From positions 1 through 55,390 of the forward strand of contig DHVK01000047.1 of the NCBI GenBank assembly GCA_002412625.1: a stretch of 55,390 nt of DNA, in the 5' to 3' direction. Below the pieces are notes generated by a model. The model did not search any database. It saw only the letters and a list, made by a program, of their open reading frames with translations, and was not told the origin of the DNA. Positions within the stretch are counted from its first letter, which is position 1. Each line of letters starts with the position of its first letter. The position numbers and the translations under genes were made by a program. Positions 36,823 through 46,212 of this stretch are shown here, in pieces. This DNA comes from Cloacimonetes bacterium UBA5210. Lineage in GTDB: Bacteria; Cloacimonadota; Cloacimonadia; Cloacimonadales; Cloacimonadaceae.

Positions 36823-39085
36823 ATATCCCAAGCACATCAATGGCAAACTCCATGTCAGCGGAACATCCCGGTTCATTGGCGATGAAGCCCCGCTGCACGG
36901 CATGCTCTATGCCAAGTTTTTCTTCTCTCCGGTAGCTCATGCTAAGATCCTGTCCTTGGATGTTTCTCAAGCCAAAGCCTATCCCGGAGTGTATGCCGTG
37001 CTGGGTGCCTCCGATATTCCCGGCGAAAATATGATCGGACATGTGATCAAAGACGAACCGCTGTTCCCGGAACAAATCATCATGTATCACTATCAACCTC
37101 TGGCCATGGTTTTGGCGGAAGATGAGAGCATCGCGGAAGCGGCGGCAAAACTGATCAGGCTGGATTATGAAGAACTGAAGCCGATTCTGGAAATCGAAGA
37201 AGCGGAAGCAAAGCAGGAATGGTATATCCCGGAGCGGCAGATGCATTGCGGACGTGTGGAGGCGGGACTGCAGAAAAGCAAACATGTGCTGGAAGGCAGC
37301 AGTTATAGCGGGGGACAAGAACACTTTTATATGGAAGGGCAGCGGACGCGTGCCATTCCCACCGATCACGAGCTGATTCATCTCTTTTGTGCCACGCAGA
37401 GTACCATGGAGGTGCAGGAGATCGCGGCTCATGTCCTGGGCATTCCCGCGCACCGCGTCGTTGTGGAAGTACCCCGATTGGGTGGCGCTTTTGGCGGCAA
37501 AGAACGTGCTGCAACCATCTGGGGCGTGATGGCGGCTTTGGGCGCGTATGTGACCCATCGCCCGGTGCAGGTAAAGCTCACCCGCGATGAAGATATGCGT
37601 GCCACCGGCAAACGGCATCCCTTCAAAAGCGATTGGAAAGTGGGCTTTGATGATAATGGCAAAATCAAAGCCTGGGATATTGAACTGATGTGTAACGGCG
37701 GTGCCTATGCCGATCTGTCGGTAGCGATTTTGGAACGAGCCATGTTTCACGCGGATAATATCTATTTTGCTCCAAATGTGCGCATCAGCGGCAGAGCCTG
37801 CCGCACAAACCTGCCTCCTAATACCGCGTTCAGAGGCTTTGGCGGACCTCAGGGCATCTTTGTGATCGAATCCGTGATCGAAAAGATCGCGCTTCATTTG
37901 AACAAAGACCCGCTGGAAATCCGCAAGTTAAACGCTTACACCAATGGCAGCATCGCGCCCTATGGGCAGACCATCAGGGATTCAAACGCTGCCGAACTGC
38001 TGGATATCGCCGCCCAAAACGCGGGGTATCATGAAGCTCAGATAGAAATCGCAGAATTTAACTCCCGGAACAAGACCCTGAAACAAGGGCTGGGCATCAT
38101 GCCCGTAAAATTCGGGATCTCCTTTACCACGGCCTTCTTGAATCAGGGTTCAGCCCTGATCTGGATCTACATCGATGGCAGCGTCTCAGTATCAACCGGC
38201 GGCATCGAGATGGGGCAGGAGCTTAATACCAAAGTCGCGCTTGTCGTTTCCCGAGTATTGGGCATTCCCTTTGAAAGCATCCGCGTGGAAAGCTCGCATA
38301 CTCAAAGAACCGGCAATGCCTCGCCCACGGCGGCTTCTACCGGAAGTGATATCAACGGCAATGCCGCTCGTATCGCCGCTGAGAAGCTGAGAGCAAATCT
38401 GGCACCCGTGGCTGGGAAAATCTTTTACGAAAGGGAAAACGGTGCTGTCGGCGATTTGATCTTCGAAAACGGCATGGTGTACGATGTGGCGAACCCCCAA
38501 AACTCGATCAGTTTCAAGGATCTGGTGCTACGCGCGCATCAGGAGCGGGTTCCGCTGGGCGCATATGGCTACTACGCCACTCCCAATCTATTTTTCGACC
38601 GTGAACTCGGCATGGGGCATCCGTTCTTCTACTATGTGTTTGGCGCGGCCATCGCCAGAGTGGAATTGAATACTCTGTCCGGCGAGCATCGCCTCCTCAG
38701 CACCCATATTGTGCATGAAAACGGCAAGAGCCTGCATCCGGAAATTGATCTGGGTCAGGTGACCGGCGCCTTCATCCAGGGGATGGGCTGGTGCACCATG
38801 GAAGAAGTGGTGGTGGATGCCAAAGGACGCTACACCAGCGCGAATCCCAGTACCTACAAGATTCCCGGGATACGGGATTTGCCGGAAAAGCTGGATATCG
38901 AACTGCTGGAAAGCGATTCTGAGCAGGCCAGCGTGTTTGGCTCCAAAGCCACCGGGGAACCCCCCCTGATCTATGGCATGGCAGTATTTTTTGCCTTGCA
39001 GAATGCTGTACGCAGCGTGAAACCGGGAGTGGACCTGCGGTTTCCGGCTACTCCGGAGGCACTCATTGCTGCCCTGAATGGCTAA
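36815..39085 (+). CDS. Xanthine dehydrogenase-family molybdopterin-binding subunit
   Basis: 756 aa. Aldehyde oxidase/XDH a/b hammerhead at the N terminus (INGKLHVSGTSRFIGDEAPL), then the Mo-cofactor domain with GGAFGGKE, RGFGGPQ, GMGWCTMEE and GSKATGEPPL; the Glu in GEPPL is the catalytic base. GGIEMGQELNTK is the usual Q-loop. Coxl-like VAYRCSFR, diagnostic of CO dehydrogenase, is not seen, so an N-heterocycle hydroxylase is favoured. Requires a pterin cofactor; mobB lies ~11 kb downstream. Confidence 0.9.
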   Translation: MAKYPKHINGKLHVSGTSRFIGDEAPLHGMLYAKFFFSPVAHAKILSLDVSQAKAYPGVYAVLGASDIPGENMIGHVIKDEPLFPEQIIMYHYQPLAMVLAEDESIAEAAAKLIRLDYEELKPILEIEEAEAKQEWYIPERQMHCGRVEAGLQKSKHVLEGSSYSGGQEHFYMEGQRTRAIPTDHELIHLFCATQSTMEVQEIAAHVLGIPAHRVVVEVPRLGGAFGGKERAATIWGVMAALGAYVTHRPVQVKLTRDEDMRATGKRHPFKSDWKVGFDDNGKIKAWDIELMCNGGAYADLSVAILERAMFHADNIYFAPNVRISGRACRTNLPPNTAFRGFGGPQGIFVIESVIEKIALHLNKDPLEIRKLNAYTNGSIAPYGQTIRDSNAAELLDIAAQNAGYHEAQIEIAEFNSRNKTLKQGLGIMPVKFGISFTTAFLNQGSALIWIYIDGSVSVSTGGIEMGQELNTKVALVVSRVLGIPFESIRVESSHTQRTGNASPTAASTGSDINGNAARIAAEKLRANLAPVAGKIFYERENGAVGDLIFENGMVYDVANPQNSISFKDLVLRAHQERVPLGAYGYYATPNLFFDRELGMGHPFFYYVFGAAIARVELNTLSGEHRLLSTHIVHENGKSLHPEIDLGQVTGAFIQGMGWCTMEEVVVDAKGRYTSANPSTYKIPGIRDLPEKLDIELLESDSEQASVFGSKATGEPPLIYGMAVFFALQNAVRSVKPGVDLRFPATPEALIAALNG

Positions 39086-39127
39086 GCCCGCGGGGTGGGG
39101 AAGACGCGCAGGGATACGCCCCGGAAC

Positions 39128-39150
39128 ACGGCTCTCCCGAGCCGTTTTTC
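39128..39150 (+). terminator. Intrinsic terminator after the molybdenum hydroxylase
   Basis: ACGGCTC(TCCC)GAGCCGT followed by TTTTC. Perfect 7-bp stem, 43 nt downstream of the large subunit stop. The reverse strand lacks a T-run, so it acts mainly on the plus strand. Confidence 0.88.
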
Positions 39151-39257
39151 TGTCAAAGAGCACCCAACCCAAAATAAAAGGAGTACCCTGCCCAAAATAC
39201 GGTGCTGTAAACGCTACGGCATTGATGACCTTGGGTGCTAATCGGCAGAAAAACAGC

Positions 39258-40241
39258 TCAGGAAAAGCGTGATTCGGAATCCTCCTGCTCTATCTCGGTG
39301 GTCGTGGCACTCAGGGCGATCGGCGTGCCAAAATCGTCTTTCACCACCTTGGTCCGCACACGCAGATGCCTCAATCTGCCATCTTTTGCCCGATTGATCA
39401 GAGTGCATTCATAAGAGTTGAATTTCAACGCGTTACTCAAGATCTCTTCTTCCGTGATGGGAGAATCTGGCTCACTGCCAAAGAAGCTGACATGCTTTCC
39501 GATCAGCTCATCCCGGCTATACCCGGAAGATCGGCATTCGGCCGAGTTTACATAGGTGATGTAGCCATTGAGGTCTGTTACCGTGATGCTATCACCGATT
39601 TGGTCCAGCACCATGCTGTGCATATTCATGGTTTTCAGCAGCTTTTCACGCTCGATATAATGCTCTTCTACCAGCATCCGGTGGTGGTTCATGCTGGAAA
39701 TCATGGTGGCAAACTTGGTTAGGAAGTTCATGATGCCCGCCACCTGCTCGTAAGTGTATCTGGGAACTTTGGTAAGAGCAAGCATGTATTCAGCTTCATC
39801 GAATCCATACATAGCGGCTTGCTGACGAAAAACCTGGATTTCCGGTTCGTTATCTCGGAAAAAAAACTGTCCGAAATATAAGGTTGCAAGATGGATTCCT
39901 CCAACCATAAGCGGAGTTGCTACATCCCATAGGTGGTTTTGGCACTGATACAGTTTGAACTCCCCGGGCCGAATATTCTGGGCTAGTTTGGTGTCGCTGT
40001 CTCGGCAGTTTAGTCTGCACTGTTCATTTCTGCGATGAAAGACTTCGCAGATATCCTGCCATCCGGTTTTGATCAGCACGTTCCCTTCCATGTCGACTAT
40101 TGCCATGGTGTAGCCGGTGATGGTATATAAATCGTCCATGATGCTTTGCAACATCACGCAGTCCAAAATCTTTACGGGGTCAACCCGCGTGCTCAGTGCA
40201 CTCGCCGAGGCTCCGGTTGGGTCGTTTTCCGGTACATACAT
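39258..40241 (-). CDS. PocR-PAS sensor protein without output domain
   Basis: 327 aa. An N-terminal PocR domain (LDCVMLQSIMDDLYTITGYT, then CRLNCRDSD and YQCQNHLWDVATPLMVGGIH) of the kind that binds small organic ligands, and a C-terminal PAS domain (VLDQIGDSITVTDLNGYITY, ELIGKHVSFFGSE, with PAC). It then stops after ~10 residues, so there is no kinase, GGDEF or HTH. The start at 40241 is chosen for AGGAG eight nt upstream; the TTG at 40307 lacks this. It may act by protein contact or be a truncated kinase. Convergent with the xdh genes, divergent from the peroxiredoxin. Confidence 0.8.
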   Translation of the reverse strand: MYVPENDPTGASASALSTRVDPVKILDCVMLQSIMDDLYTITGYTMAIVDMEGNVLIKTGWQDICEVFHRRNEQCRLNCRDSDTKLAQNIRPGEFKLYQCQNHLWDVATPLMVGGIHLATLYFGQFFFRDNEPEIQVFRQQAAMYGFDEAEYMLALTKVPRYTYEQVAGIMNFLTKFATMISSMNHHRMLVEEHYIEREKLLKTMNMHSMVLDQIGDSITVTDLNGYITYVNSAECRSSGYSRDELIGKHVSFFGSEPDSPITEEEILSNALKFNSYECTLINRAKDGRLRHLRVRTKVVKDDFGTPIALSATTTEIEQEDSESRFS

Positions 40242-40668
40242 AGTGTGAACTCCTAATTGCCTTAATCCTATTAAATCCAACATGTTGAATCGTGAATATT
40301 TGGTCAAGAAAAATATTTCTGCTGCTGTCCGAAATCAGCTTCACAGCGAAACTAACAGTCATCCGGGCATTGCCTGCTATCCGCCCGGAGGCTTGATCTG
40401 AGCGCGGATCATTATGCCTGTTTTGTGCTGATTTTAAGCCATTTTTCTCCCATGAACATTAGAGGATAACAGCTTTAAATCAGCTTTAAGCTAAGAGCAT
40501 AAGTCCGGGGTTCAACACGCCAGCCAGACGCAGAGATTATCTTCGGAGACCCGGGCCGGGACTCTTGGGGGCTATGATGTATATGCGCAAGAATCCGCCA
40601 ATCCTCACTTGCTTTTGGGGCTGCTTAGTTTAGTTTGTCTGGTAGAGAAACACAAAAGGAGAAAATGT
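40242..40668. other. Divergent intergenic region with a 60-bp repeat
   Basis: 427 bp between the PocR-PAS gene and the peroxiredoxin gene. It holds a 60-bp repeat copy at 40426-40485. No other gene, RNA or clear promoter was recognised; the peroxiredoxin ribosome binding site AAGGAG is at 40656-40661. Confidence 0.6.
40426..40485 (+). repeat. 60-bp dispersed intergenic repeat, copy 3
   Basis: Left end TGCTGATTTTAAGCC and right end GGATAACAGC...ATCAGCT form an imperfect inverted repeat (TGCTGATTTTAAGC against AGCTGATTTAAAGC). The middle has diverged more than in the copies at 20355 and 54829, but the length and arm sequences are kept. Located 185 bp from the PocR-PAS start and 184 bp from the peroxiredoxin start. 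Confidence 0.65.
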
Positions 40669-41325
40669 ATGGAAACTCAAGGAATGCCCTTGCTTGGGGA
40701 TAAATTCCCTGAACTGAAGGTTCTTACTACCCGCGGCACGATGATCTTGCCCAATGACATGGCAGGAAAATGGTTTGTGCTGTTTAGCCATCCGGCGGAT
40801 TTCACCCCGGTCTGTACCACAGAGTTTGTCGCTTTTCAGAACCTCTATAAAGATTTCCGGGCGCTCAATTGCGAACTCATCGGCATGAGCGTGGATCAGG
40901 TCTTCTCACACATCAAGTGGGAAGAATGGATCAAGGAAAACCTCGATGTGGAGATTGAATTTCCCATCATCGCCGATACCGGCGCGGTGGCAAACCGTTT
41001 GGGCCTCATTCACCCCGGTAAAGATTCCAACACCGTGAGAGCGGTATTCATCGTGGACGATAAAGGCACCATCCGCATTATTTTGTATTATCCCCAAGAG
41101 CTGGGACGCAACATGCAGGAGATCCTGCGTGCCGTGAAAGGAATGCAATACAGCGACAAAAACAAATGCGCTATGCCGGCCGACTGGCCAAATAACGGCA
41201 TCATCCAGGATCACGTAATCGTGCCCCCGCCCAAAAGTGTAGACGGAGCAAACGAGCGCAAAGCCAAGGCCAAAGCTGGTGAATTCGAGTGCTTTGACTG
41301 GTGGTTCTGCCATCGTAAAGGTTAA
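40669..41325 (+). CDS. Peroxiredoxin, Prx6 (archaeal TPx-like) type
   Basis: 218 aa. The catalytic motif is PADFTPVCTTEF with peroxidatic Cys49 (PxxxTxxC). The C-terminal extension carries CFDWWFC (Cys208 and Cys214, six residues apart). This matches the three-cysteine thioredoxin peroxidase of Aeropyrum pernix (Cys50, 207, 213). Such enzymes reduce H2O2 and alkyl hydroperoxides. ATG 40669 with AAGGAG upstream. Monocistronic: a terminator follows. Useful to an anaerobe exposed to oxygen traces. Confidence 0.93.
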   Translation: METQGMPLLGDKFPELKVLTTRGTMILPNDMAGKWFVLFSHPADFTPVCTTEFVAFQNLYKDFRALNCELIGMSVDQVFSHIKWEEWIKENLDVEIEFPIIADTGAVANRLGLIHPGKDSNTVRAVFIVDDKGTIRIILYYPQELGRNMQEILRAVKGMQYSDKNKCAMPADWPNNGIIQDHVIVPPPKSVDGANERKAKAKAGEFECFDWWFCHRKG

Positions 41326-41356
41326 ACCAGATTAACCCTGTAAGATTAACAACGCC

Positions 41357-41380
41357 TGCCCACATCGGGTGGGCGTTTTG
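41357..41380 (+). terminator. Intrinsic terminator of the peroxiredoxin gene
   Basis: GCCCAC (41358-41363), loop ATCGG, GTGGGC (41369-41374), then GTTTTGG. A T-G wobble extends the base. 32 nt after the stop; the T-run is short. Confidence 0.78.
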
Positions 41381-41448
41381 GCGTTGTGCTTGACACATCC
41401 TGCAGGTTTATTTGCCTTGCGATGTACAATATCCAAAGGGAGAAATAT

Positions 41449-42855
41449 ATGATTAAACGATACATAATCCTTAGCCTGATCTCGCTATGCGCGCTCACAC
41501 TGTGGGCTTCCGGAGCCGCTCGCATCGGAACCAGAAGCTATTCTGCCCAAGAGCTGCAAGAAGGCTTTGACGCCTATCTGCAATATCAGAACCGTAGCAA
41601 TCTCAGTATGGCAGAATCGCAAGCCCTTTTTGCCCAATATTTTGATGAGCTGATCGGGATGTATGTTTACAACCAGGCGATCGCGGAAGGGATGGTGAAA
41701 GTGAGTGAATCGGAGCTGGAGCGCTATATCATGGAAAACGTCCCCGATGGTATCCGCGCGATTCAAGATTTCTATACCAATGGCAGCTTTGACCTGCAGA
41801 AATACCAAAAAGGCCTGCGGGATAACCCTGACTTCAAGAAATCCGTATTGGACTTTAGCCGTGAAGTATATGGCTATCGCAAGCTGGTGCAGAAGATCCG
41901 CAGTGAAGCTGTGATCGACAGCCAAAAAGTGAAGACGGAGTGGATGCAAACAGGAAACAGCGCTGATGCCGAAATCATCTATTTCAACTATAACCTGTTA
42001 AGCGAGATTGAAACCAGTGAAGAAGACGCGCGCCGGCTCTACGAAGAGAACAAGCAAGACTACAGGCGAGAACACGGACGCAGCCTGCGCTATGTGGCGT
42101 TTCGCGGGATCAACTCCCGAGAACACGCCGGGAACAAAGCGGAGTTTGAGCGGATCAGTGCGGTTTTGCACGATATGGCTACAAGAGCTGGCTTGGTGAA
42201 TGCCGCCTCAGCTTTGGGCTACGAACTTGCCGAAACTCCATTTTTCAGCAGAGAAGACGACGTAATCCGGGGGATTGGCAAAGACGCCGGTTTGGTGGCA
42301 CAAGCTTTTCAGAACAAACCGGGAAGCCTGTTGGAAGTGTATTACAGCCCCTTTGGCGATATCTTTGTGATCGAGGTAGGCAGAGAGGTGGCAGAGTATT
42401 ATGTGCCTTTTGAGGTGGAACAGCAGATCTTGCAGCTTGCCGCCAGATCCCGTAAGCGGAGAGAAGCGAACCGGGAACTCGTGCAGCAGTTTGTCCGCAC
42501 CAACAAGTCCCCAAGCTATCTGCAAGAAGCGGAAAAAGCCGGAATCCCGATCATTGCCGCCAAAGCTGTCCGTTTGGATAGCAATATTCCCGGGATCGGT
42601 ATGATCGATGCGCTGAACCGTGCCATCCTCAGCACTCAGCCACAGGAGTTTAGCCCTTTGGTGGAGCAGGACGGCTTTTATTATCTGGCAAGGGTGCAGA
42701 ATCGCAGTATCCGCACCGAGCGGGTCTGGCAAGTTCAAAGAGAAGATATCCTTGCCCAGGCTTTGCAAGATGAACAGACCCGGCATTTGGACGAATGGTA
42801 CCGGGCGCGCCGGGCGAAGCTGGAGATCGTATATCCGGACGGCTTGGGCAGATAA
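41449..42855 (+). CDS. SurA/PpiD-like periplasmic chaperone
   Basis: 468 aa from ATG 41449 with GGGAGAAATAT upstream. Signal peptide 1-22 (CALTLWA). SurA_N-like helices follow (LFAQYFDELIGMYVYNQAIAEG, VSESELERYIMENVPDG), then a weak parvulin-like region (VYYSPFGDIFVIEVGREVAEYY) and a second one (PQEFSPLVEQDGFYYLARVQN). First gene of a nine-gene run. It directly precedes bamA, a pairing that supports a role in delivering outer-membrane proteins. A second, larger PPIase is at 18139. Confidence 0.75.
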   Translation: MIKRYIILSLISLCALTLWASGAARIGTRSYSAQELQEGFDAYLQYQNRSNLSMAESQALFAQYFDELIGMYVYNQAIAEGMVKVSESELERYIMENVPDGIRAIQDFYTNGSFDLQKYQKGLRDNPDFKKSVLDFSREVYGYRKLVQKIRSEAVIDSQKVKTEWMQTGNSADAEIIYFNYNLLSEIETSEEDARRLYEENKQDYRREHGRSLRYVAFRGINSREHAGNKAEFERISAVLHDMATRAGLVNAASALGYELAETPFFSREDDVIRGIGKDAGLVAQAFQNKPGSLLEVYYSPFGDIFVIEVGREVAEYYVPFEVEQQILQLAARSRKRREANRELVQQFVRTNKSPSYLQEAEKAGIPIIAAKAVRLDSNIPGIGMIDALNRAILSTQPQEFSPLVEQDGFYYLARVQNRSIRTERVWQVQREDILAQALQDEQTRHLDEWYRARRAKLEIVYPDGLGR

Positions 42856-42934
42856 GGCAGTTTGCGGCCACGGTAGTATGCGGGTACCCGATGTGCGAAA
42901 GCACTTGAGTGCTCCAATCCCGATCTGAACTGCC
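42856..42934 (+). other. Multi-hairpin spacer upstream of bamA
   Basis: GGCAGTT (42856-42862) can pair with AACTGCC (42928-42934). Between them lie the perfect palindrome CGGGTACCCG (42881-42890) and AGCACT-TG-AGTGCT (42900-42913). It might be an mRNA leader structure or a terminator/antiterminator; only an A8 tract, not a T-run, follows. Confidence 0.4.
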
Positions 42935-43008
42935 CTTCCCCAAAAAAAATCCTTTACTAAAAAACGCCTTTGAAAGATGTAGTAAGATACCGTACAGGTG
43001 GAGGTAAA

Positions 43009-45261
43009 ATGCTTTATCGTTTCAAGCATAACTTGCTCATTATTGCATTACTTGTGCTCTCGTTCAGCCTTTGGGGCATTGGAGAGACAATATATGAAAT
43101 CCGGGTGGAAGGTACCCAAAATATAGCCCCGGAACTTGTGACATCGGCCATGAGCCTGAGAGTGGGAGACGCGCTTGATCCCGAAGACGTGTCGCGCTCG
43201 ATTCGCAACTTGTATCGCATGGGCGTGTTTGCCGATATTCAGATTCACTCCGAGCCGTATCGCAATGGGATCAATCTGATCGTGCAAGTGGCAGAAAACC
43301 CGGCGGTTAGCTCCATCAGCTATCAGGGCTTTAAAGTGGTGAAAAAAGAGAAGGTGGAAGAGCTGGGAAACCTGCGCGTGGGCTCCTATTGGAGCGGTAA
43401 CCAGAAAGCGCAGCTTTTGCAAAAGCTGAAAGCCGAATACGCGGGGAAAGGTTATGGCAGTGCTCAAATCGAGATTGTGGAACAGGAAGTACAGAATCAT
43501 CAGGTGGCGCTTACCATCCGCGTGGATGAAGGCAGCAGAATCGTCCTGAAACAGATCACCTTCCTCGGAAACGACAATTATGAGGACAAAGAACTCATCC
43601 GTAGAATGAAGACCAAGCCTCAGGGCTTTTTGCGTTCGGGACGTTTCGACCAAGAGAAATTCGATGTCGATATCGTCTCGCTGGCGAACTTCTATCGGAA
43701 AAACGGATTTATCGACGTGAGCGTCGGGCCCTATGAGCTGCAACAGGTTTCGGACCGGCATCATGAGCTGGTAATCACCCTCAGTGAAGGCAATCAATTC
43801 ACTTTTGGCAGCATCAATATCCAGGGCAACGACCACTTCACAAACCAGAGAATCATGGAAAACTTCAGCATGAGAGCAGGCGATACCTTCGATCAGGAGA
43901 AGTTTGACGCTCAAATGGCCAGAGTGTATTCGATGTATTTCGACGAAGGCTTTATTTATGCCGATATCCGTAGCAACTACAAGCGTGACGCGGATACACT
44001 GAACGTGGATATTGCGGTGGTGGAAAACACCCGCGCCAAGATCCGCCAGATTCATATCACCGGCAATGAACGCACCAAAGAGAAGGTGCTGCGCAGGCAA
44101 CTGGAGATCGCTCCCGGAGATTATTACCGGCAATCGCAAGTGATCCGCAGCCAACAAAACATCTATAATCTGGGCTATTTTGAACCGAACATCGGCCTGG
44201 ATTATGACCGCATCAACAACAATGGTGATATCGATCTACAGCTCGACGTAATCGACAAATCCAGCGGTGTGGCAAACGGCGGCGTGGGCTATAACTCCCT
44301 GGACAAATTGGTGGGGCAACTCTCGCTTTCCCAAAACAACCTCTTTGGCAACAACTGGAGCGCGGGGATTACCTGGGATTTTGGGGGCAGCACCCAGAAC
44401 TTTGAACTGAACTTTACCAATCCCAATCTCTACGACACAGACATCCTGCTGGGCTCAAATGTGTATTATACCCGCAAAAGCTGGACTTCGTTCTATTACG
44501 AAATCTATACGCGCGGAGCAGCAGTGCGCTTGGGACAGCCTATTCCCTGGGTGGACCGGACCCGGGCATCCGTGGGATACTCTTTTTATAGCAAGAAATA
44601 CAATATTACCAATACCTCCGCGGTCATGGCAGATAGCACCGCGAACGCTACTTTGATCGAGCTGGATACCTTGGGCTGGCGCTATACTTCCGCGCTGAAC
44701 TTCACCCTGAGCCGGGATACCAGAGACAACATATTCTTCCCCACCAAGGGTTCGCAGATCACTCTCTATTCGGAGCTGGCGGGCGGTCCGTTCATGGGCG
44801 ATTTTGATTACTTCAAGCAGATCGCGCAGGTGAACTGGTATTCCGAAGCCTGGAAAAAGCTGACCTTCAGAACCAAATGGCGCTTCTCCTTTATCGCTCC
44901 CTACGGGGATTCCAATGATGCCCCTCCGGATGAGAAGTTCTATCTGGGCGGAACCGGCGTGGATGGTATCCGCGGATATCCGGATCGCTCGATCGGGCCT
45001 GCCGGCGGCGGAACCAGAGCTATTCTGTTCTCTTCGGAAGTGGGCTATCCCATCGCCGGAGATCAGATCATCGCTGTCACCTTCTTCGATGCCGGTGATA
45101 GCTATAACAACCTGCGGGATTTCAACTTCCTGAATTTCAATAAGGGTGTCGGCGCCGGAATCCGCATCCGCAGTCCCTTTGGGCTGATCGGTTTTGACTA
45201 TGCCTACGGCGTGGAAAACCGCAGCTGGGAACCGCATCTGCAGTTTGGCACGACATTCTAA
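43009..45261 (+). CDS. bamA: Outer-membrane protein assembly factor BamA
   Basis: 750 aa from ATG 43009, GGAGG four nt upstream; signal peptide ends near LSFSLWG. Up to five POTRA domains follow (IYEIRVEGTQNIAPELV, AVSSISYQGFKVV, IVLKQITFLGNDNYEDKELI, FTFGSINIQGNDHFTNQRIM, AKIRQIHITGNERTKEKVL). The D15/Omp85 barrel has a conserved L6 motif GIRGYPDRSIGP and ends HLQFGTTF, with terminal Phe. Length is within the family norm. Core of the BAM machine. Confidence 0.96.
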   Translation: MLYRFKHNLLIIALLVLSFSLWGIGETIYEIRVEGTQNIAPELVTSAMSLRVGDALDPEDVSRSIRNLYRMGVFADIQIHSEPYRNGINLIVQVAENPAVSSISYQGFKVVKKEKVEELGNLRVGSYWSGNQKAQLLQKLKAEYAGKGYGSAQIEIVEQEVQNHQVALTIRVDEGSRIVLKQITFLGNDNYEDKELIRRMKTKPQGFLRSGRFDQEKFDVDIVSLANFYRKNGFIDVSVGPYELQQVSDRHHELVITLSEGNQFTFGSINIQGNDHFTNQRIMENFSMRAGDTFDQEKFDAQMARVYSMYFDEGFIYADIRSNYKRDADTLNVDIAVVENTRAKIRQIHITGNERTKEKVLRRQLEIAPGDYYRQSQVIRSQQNIYNLGYFEPNIGLDYDRINNNGDIDLQLDVIDKSSGVANGGVGYNSLDKLVGQLSLSQNNLFGNNWSAGITWDFGGSTQNFELNFTNPNLYDTDILLGSNVYYTRKSWTSFYYEIYTRGAAVRLGQPIPWVDRTRASVGYSFYSKKYNITNTSAVMADSTANATLIELDTLGWRYTSALNFTLSRDTRDNIFFPTKGSQITLYSELAGGPFMGDFDYFKQIAQVNWYSEAWKKLTFRTKWRFSFIAPYGDSNDAPPDEKFYLGGTGVDGIRGYPDRSIGPAGGGTRAILFSSEVGYPIAGDQIIAVTFFDAGDSYNNLRDFNFLNFNKGVGAGIRIRSPFGLIGFDYAYGVENRSWEPHLQFGTTF

Positions 45262-45264
45262 ACT

Positions 45265-46212
45265 ATGAAATATAAACACCTCTTTGGACCCGTTACATCA
45301 CGTCGGCTGGGGGTTTCCCTGGGCGTGGATCTGGTGCCGTATAAGTATTGTCCGCTCAATTGTGTGTATTGCGAGATCCAAAATACTACTCATCTGGAAA
45401 CCGAGCGCAGGGCATTCTTCCCCGTAGCTGAAATCCTGGAGGAGCTGGATGCCTTCCTGCAAAAAGCACCACACCTGGATTACATCACCTTCTCCGGAGC
45501 CGGAGAACCCACCCTGAACAGCAGTATCAACACCATTATATGCCATATCAAAGAGAAATACCCCTCCTACAAGCTGGCGCTGCTGACCAACGGCACTTTG
45601 CTGGATAACGATGATGTGCTGCAGGATATTCTGCTCTGCGATCTGATCCTGCCCTCTCTGGATGCGGCGAGTGAAGAGGTCTTCAAAATAGTGAATCGGC
45701 CGCATCCGAGCCTGACGGCGAAAAACCTCATCGAAGGGCTGGTGAAACTTCGGAAGGCGTATCAGGGACAAATCTGGCTGGAAGTGTTCATTATTCAGGG
45801 TATCACGGATACCCCCGAAGAAATGGCCTTGCTACGCCAGGCGATCGCGCGGATCTCCCCGGATCTGGTGCAGCTGAATTCTCTGGACCGCCCCGGTGCG
45901 GAAGAATGGGTGGAAGCGGCAGAACCGGAGCGCCTCAAAGAGATTCGCGAGTATATGCGGTCCGGGCTGGCTATGCCGGTGGAGATAATTGCCAAAATCA
46001 AATATCAGACCGGGATGAGCGTGCTGGATGACGAACTGGTGGAACTGATCAAAGGGACCATCACGCGGCGGCCTTCCACCGCTGAAGACCTCGCTGCCGG
46101 CCTCGATATCCATATCAACGAAATATCAAAAGTTCTGCGCGAGCTGAATATCCAGGGTAAACTGCATACCGAGCGCAGAGCACGCGGAGTGTTTTATACA
46201 TGGATAGCCTAA
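45265..46212 (+). CDS. Radical SAM protein, COG0731 type
   Basis: 315 aa. The cluster motif is CPLNCVYC (C29, C33, C36; CxxxCxxC), then FSGAGEPTLNS, the SAM-binding GGE-like motif, and LLTNGTLL. C-terminal winged-helix-like domain (TAEDLAAGLDIHINEISKVLR). The fold resembles the Fe-S oxidoreductases of COG0731, relatives of the wyosine enzyme TYW1; function in bacteria is unknown. Starts 3 nt after bamA stops and overlaps ispD by 13 nt. Confidence 0.82.
   Translation: MKYKHLFGPVTSRRLGVSLGVDLVPYKYCPLNCVYCEIQNTTHLETERRAFFPVAEILEELDAFLQKAPHLDYITFSGAGEPTLNSSINTIICHIKEKYPSYKLALLTNGTLLDNDDVLQDILLCDLILPSLDAASEEVFKIVNRPHPSLTAKNLIEGLVKLRKAYQGQIWLEVFIIQGITDTPEEMALLRQAIARISPDLVQLNSLDRPGAEEWVEAAEPERLKEIREYMRSGLAMPVEIIAKIKYQTGMSVLDDELVELIKGTITRRPSTAEDLAAGLDIHINEISKVLRELNIQGKLHTERRARGVFYTWIA

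Noticed and set aside
36782..37897. Long minus-strand open frame (371 codons) opposite the molybdenum hydroxylase large subunit
   Set aside because: Composition is His/Arg/Phe-rich antisense noise, it lies wholly inside a clear gene and has no motif or ribosome binding site.
36815..39085. Carbon monoxide dehydrogenase large subunit (CoxL)
   Set aside because: The CoxL active-site loop with Cys (VAYRCSFR) is not present.
43048..44157. Minus-strand open frame of 369 codons opposite bamA
   Set aside because: Antisense shadow of the POTRA region.
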